A DNA stretch of 64,000 nt from Rhodospirillaceae bacterium (GTDB taxonomy: Bacteria; Pseudomonadota; Alphaproteobacteria; Rhodospirillales; UBA2165). Below are positions 62,074 to 64,000 of the stretch, piece after piece. The notes below the pieces were generated by a model, which saw only the letters and a program-made list of their open reading frames with translations, was not told the origin of the DNA and did no database searches. The position numbers were made by a program, and so were the translations under genes. The stretch is taken from contig JABHAA010000052.1 of NCBI GenBank assembly GCA_018674495.1, forward strand, positions 51,770-115,769, in the 5' to 3' direction. How positions within the stretch are numbered: the stretch's first letter is position 1; every line of letters starts with the position of its first letter.

Positions 62074-63366
62074 TCAGCCCATGAGACTGGGTAGGTATAA
62101 GACAATCGGCGGGAAGAAGGCGACGATCAGTAGGCGGATGATGTCGCCGACGAAAAACGGGCCGATGCCCTTGAAGATGTCGATCAACGGCACCTCGGGC
62201 AGCATGGATTTCATTACGAACACGTTGAGCCCGATGGGCGGCGTGATCAGGCTGATCTCGATGATCATGATCATCACCACGCCGAACCAGATCAGATCGA
62301 AGCCCAGGTTCTCGACAATCGGAACGAAGATGGGGACGGTCAGGAAGATAATCGCCAAGCCCTCGATGATGGTGCCGAGCAAAATGTAGATCAGCAGGAT
62401 CAGCAACAGGGTCTGCGTCAGGCTGACATCCAGATTTTCGATAAACGCCGCCATGGCGGCGGGTAGTCCGGCGATGTTGACGAACTGGTTGAGGATCAGC
62501 GCGCCGAAGGCCACCACGAAGATTAGCGCCGTGATGCGCCCGGCTTCCACCAAGGATGCGAAAAAATGCCACCAGGACATTTTCTTGCGCCCGATGGCGA
62601 AGGCCAGCGCGCCGAAGGCGCCGATGCCGCCGGCTTCCGACGGGGTGAAGATACCCATGAATATGCCGCCCATAATCATGACAAACAGCGCGATCACGCC
62701 CCACACCTTGGACAGTGCTATCCAACGCTCGCGCCAGCCGGTACGGTCGCCTGGTGGTCCGGCATTGGGGGAAACGCGCACTACCACCGAGATAACGCCG
62801 AAATAAACGATCACGGTCAGGAGGCCGGGCAGGACACCGCCGACGAACAGTTTGGCTACATCCACCTCGGTCAGGATGCCGTAGATGATCATCGCCGTCG
62901 ATGGCGGGATCAGCATGCCGAGGGTGCCGCCGGCGGCCACCGTGCCGACCGCGAAGCTATCGGAGTAGCGGAACTTGCGCATGGCCGGAACGGCAACTTT
63001 GGCCATGGTTGCGGCGGTGGCCAGGGACGAGCCGGACACCGATGCGAAGCCGGCACAGGCGGCCACCGTGGCTAGCGCCAGCCCACCGCGGAAATGACCG
63101 AGCCACTTATAACAGGCATCGTACAAATCTTCGGACATGCCCGAGCGGGCGACGAACACCCCCATCAGAATGAAAAGCGGCAGCACCGAGAAGCCGAAAT
63201 TCAGGGCCAGATCGAGGATCTGCTGGGGTACCATGACCAGGGCCGGCTCCCAGCCCCGGATCAGCCCATAGCCGACAAAGCCGACCGCCATCATGGCAAA
63301 ACCCAAGGGCGCGCCAGCGAACAGCAGCAGGAGTAGTATGAAGATACCAAGAAGCGATGCTGTCAT
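62074..63366 (-). CDS. TRAP transporter large permease (DctM type)
   Basis: A 430-residue membrane protein of about 12 helices: LLLLLFAGAPLGFAMMAVGF, SVLPLFILMGVFVARSGM, SGSSLATAATMAKVAVPAMR and GMLIPPSTAMIIYGILTEVD are DctM signatures. It couples import of a carboxylate-type solute to the sodium or proton gradient. I start at the ATG at 63366, four bases after the small-permease stop; the frame runs 12 codons further. The solute-binding protein (DctP) is not in the window and may lie beyond its right edge. Confidence 0.92.
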   Translation of the reverse strand: MTASLLGIFILLLLLFAGAPLGFAMMAVGFVGYGLIRGWEPALVMVPQQILDLALNFGFSVLPLFILMGVFVARSGMSEDLYDACYKWLGHFRGGLALATVAACAGFASVSGSSLATAATMAKVAVPAMRKFRYSDSFAVGTVAAGGTLGMLIPPSTAMIIYGILTEVDVAKLFVGGVLPGLLTVIVYFGVISVVVRVSPNAGPPGDRTGWRERWIALSKVWGVIALFVMIMGGIFMGIFTPSEAGGIGAFGALAFAIGRKKMSWWHFFASLVEAGRITALIFVVAFGALILNQFVNIAGLPAAMAAFIENLDVSLTQTLLLILLIYILLGTIIEGLAIIFLTVPIFVPIVENLGFDLIWFGVVMIMIIEISLITPPIGLNVFVMKSMLPEVPLIDIFKGIGPFFVGDIIRLLIVAFFPPIVLYLPSLMG

Positions 63367-63370
63367 GCAA

Positions 63371-63901
63371 TCAGTCCAAAGAGCCGCTGGCAACCGGCTC
63401 AATGCCGGTGCGAAGATAGTTCACCGTGAGCAGCACCAACAAAAGGCAGGCGAGAAAGGATAGCCCGGCCATGCCGAAAATTACCGGTGCCACCGGCACA
63501 TCCAGTTGTTGGCCCACCTTGCCCGATAAGTGGTCGCGCATCGCCTCGTCCCATAGGCGCCAGCCCATGAAGCCAATAGTGACGGTCGAGAACATCAGCA
63601 CGAAAGTCTGCTGTACCCGGCGCACGTTACCTTTGAAGGCGTGGTCGAACAGCCCGACATTGATATGGCTGTTGTAGTGTGAGACCACGGGGATGGCGGA
63701 AAATATCATCGTGCCCATGACGAACTCGATAATTTCGAAGCCGCCTGGAATTGGTTGCCCAAATCCGTAGCGCCCGACCACATCGGCAAAGGTCAGCCCC
63801 ATCATCAGAAACATGAGGACAGCGACAAGGATCGACAGGGCCTTGACCAAAATGGGGGAGTTGTTCCATTCGGTCAGGACAGCAATGTCTTCGTTTTCCA
63901 A
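63371..63901 (-). CDS. TRAP transporter small permease (DctQ type)
   Basis: A protein of about 176 residues with four helices: ILVKALSILVAVLMFLMMGL, FEIIEFVMGTMIFSAIPVV, QTFVLMFSTVTIGFMGW and GMAGLSFLACLLLVLLTV. DVVGRYGFGQPIPGGFEIIE is the DctQ signature. It pairs with the downstream large permease. No ATG is available: I prefer the TTG at 63901, 9 bases after a GGGGA site, over another in-frame TTG at 63934 that lacks one. It is the last complete gene before the right edge. Confidence 0.85.
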   Translation of the reverse strand: MENEDIAVLTEWNNSPILVKALSILVAVLMFLMMGLTFADVVGRYGFGQPIPGGFEIIEFVMGTMIFSAIPVVSHYNSHINVGLFDHAFKGNVRRVQQTFVLMFSTVTIGFMGWRLWDEAMRDHLSGKVGQQLDVPVAPVIFGMAGLSFLACLLLVLLTVNYLRTGIEPVASGSLD

Positions 63902-64000
63902 TTTAGGCCGTCCCCGTGTAAATTTTATTATCAATTAGCGGCAGCAAAATATAGGCTACCAAAGATACTAACTACCATGGTACCGTCACAAATCCCAAGG

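Noticed and set aside
1..64000. CRISPR array, insertion sequence or prophage
   Set aside because: No regularly spaced repeats, transposase, integrase, terminase or capsid proteins were seen, and no flanking inverted repeats around the accessory genes.

Overview
The window looks like chromosome from an alphaproteobacterium, most likely a marine or soil relative of the Rhodospirillales. This is inferred from gene content and G+C-rich coding bias; no rRNA gene is present to confirm it. Supporting content: the order thrS-infC-rpmI-rplT-pheS-pheT, a HisN-type phosphatase, an IalB-family protein, a DUF1127 peptide, a membrane-anchored cytochrome c, a complete yejABEF transporter and a dense set of CoA-thioester, aromatic and TRAP-type catabolic genes. 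Genes are tightly packed, with many ATGA overlaps between co-directional genes and several 3' overlaps between convergent genes. I found no tRNA, rRNA, CRISPR array, insertion sequence or prophage.

Layout. 1-3.7 kb: a DUF427-class III cyclase fusion, cut by the left edge, diverges from an aldolase/short-chain dehydrogenase fusion. 4-4.7 kb: a Phd/PIN toxin-antitoxin pair behind a promoter with two overlapping palindromes. 4.7-6.1 kb: a three-gene cobalt-type nitrile hydratase/thiocyanate hydrolase set whose beta subunit is split in two, behind a near-consensus promoter. 6.1-12 kb: small proteins, a gene remnant, a 2-hydroxyacid dehydrogenase, prephenate dehydratase, a TPP enzyme and a Crp/Fnr regulator. 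12-20.5 kb: DUF1127 peptide, cytochrome c, HisN, YejABEF and UppP. 20.6-27.4 kb: GST, TPR protein, SDR-like protein, UbiD decarboxylase, hydrolase and two glycosyltransferases.

27.4-34.9 kb is the translation block, with three hairpin terminators or attenuators and an infC gene that probably starts at ATC. 34.9-38.4 kb: flavin oxidoreductase, IclR regulator, a perfect 15-bp palindrome and an HpaB-like hydroxylase. 38.4-47.7 kb: argG, several alpha/beta hydrolases, an orphan TIR-like protein, PhyH and Rieske oxygenases, a DsbA-fold protein, RlmN, an IalB-family protein and a SpoU methylase. 47.7-50.2 kb: two tandem related MFS transporters. 50.3-55 kb: amidohydrolase, DUF1993 protein, FAH-family hydrolase and an orphan PAS histidine kinase. 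55.0-55.5 kb is non-coding and rich in repeats and hairpins. 55.5-63.9 kb: EamA transporter, SnoaL-like protein, and an acyl-CoA cluster (enoyl-CoA hydratase, two divergent acyl-CoA dehydrogenases, acyl-CoA ligase) beside a TRAP transporter.

Working together. The right-hand cluster can plausibly import an organic acid (TRAP), activate it to a CoA thioester (ligase), dehydrogenate it (possibly by a two-gene dehydrogenase) and hydrate it. The HpaB, Rieske, PhyH, UbiD and FAH genes point to breakdown of aromatic or terpenoid-like compounds. A cyclase and a CNB-domain regulator lie 10 kb apart and may belong to one cyclic-nucleotide circuit. The less ordinary items are the split nitrile hydratase/thiocyanate hydrolase, the orphan TIR-like protein, the DUF427-cyclase fusion, the internally deleted quinone oxidoreductase remnant and the structured non-coding stretch at 55.0-55.5 kb.
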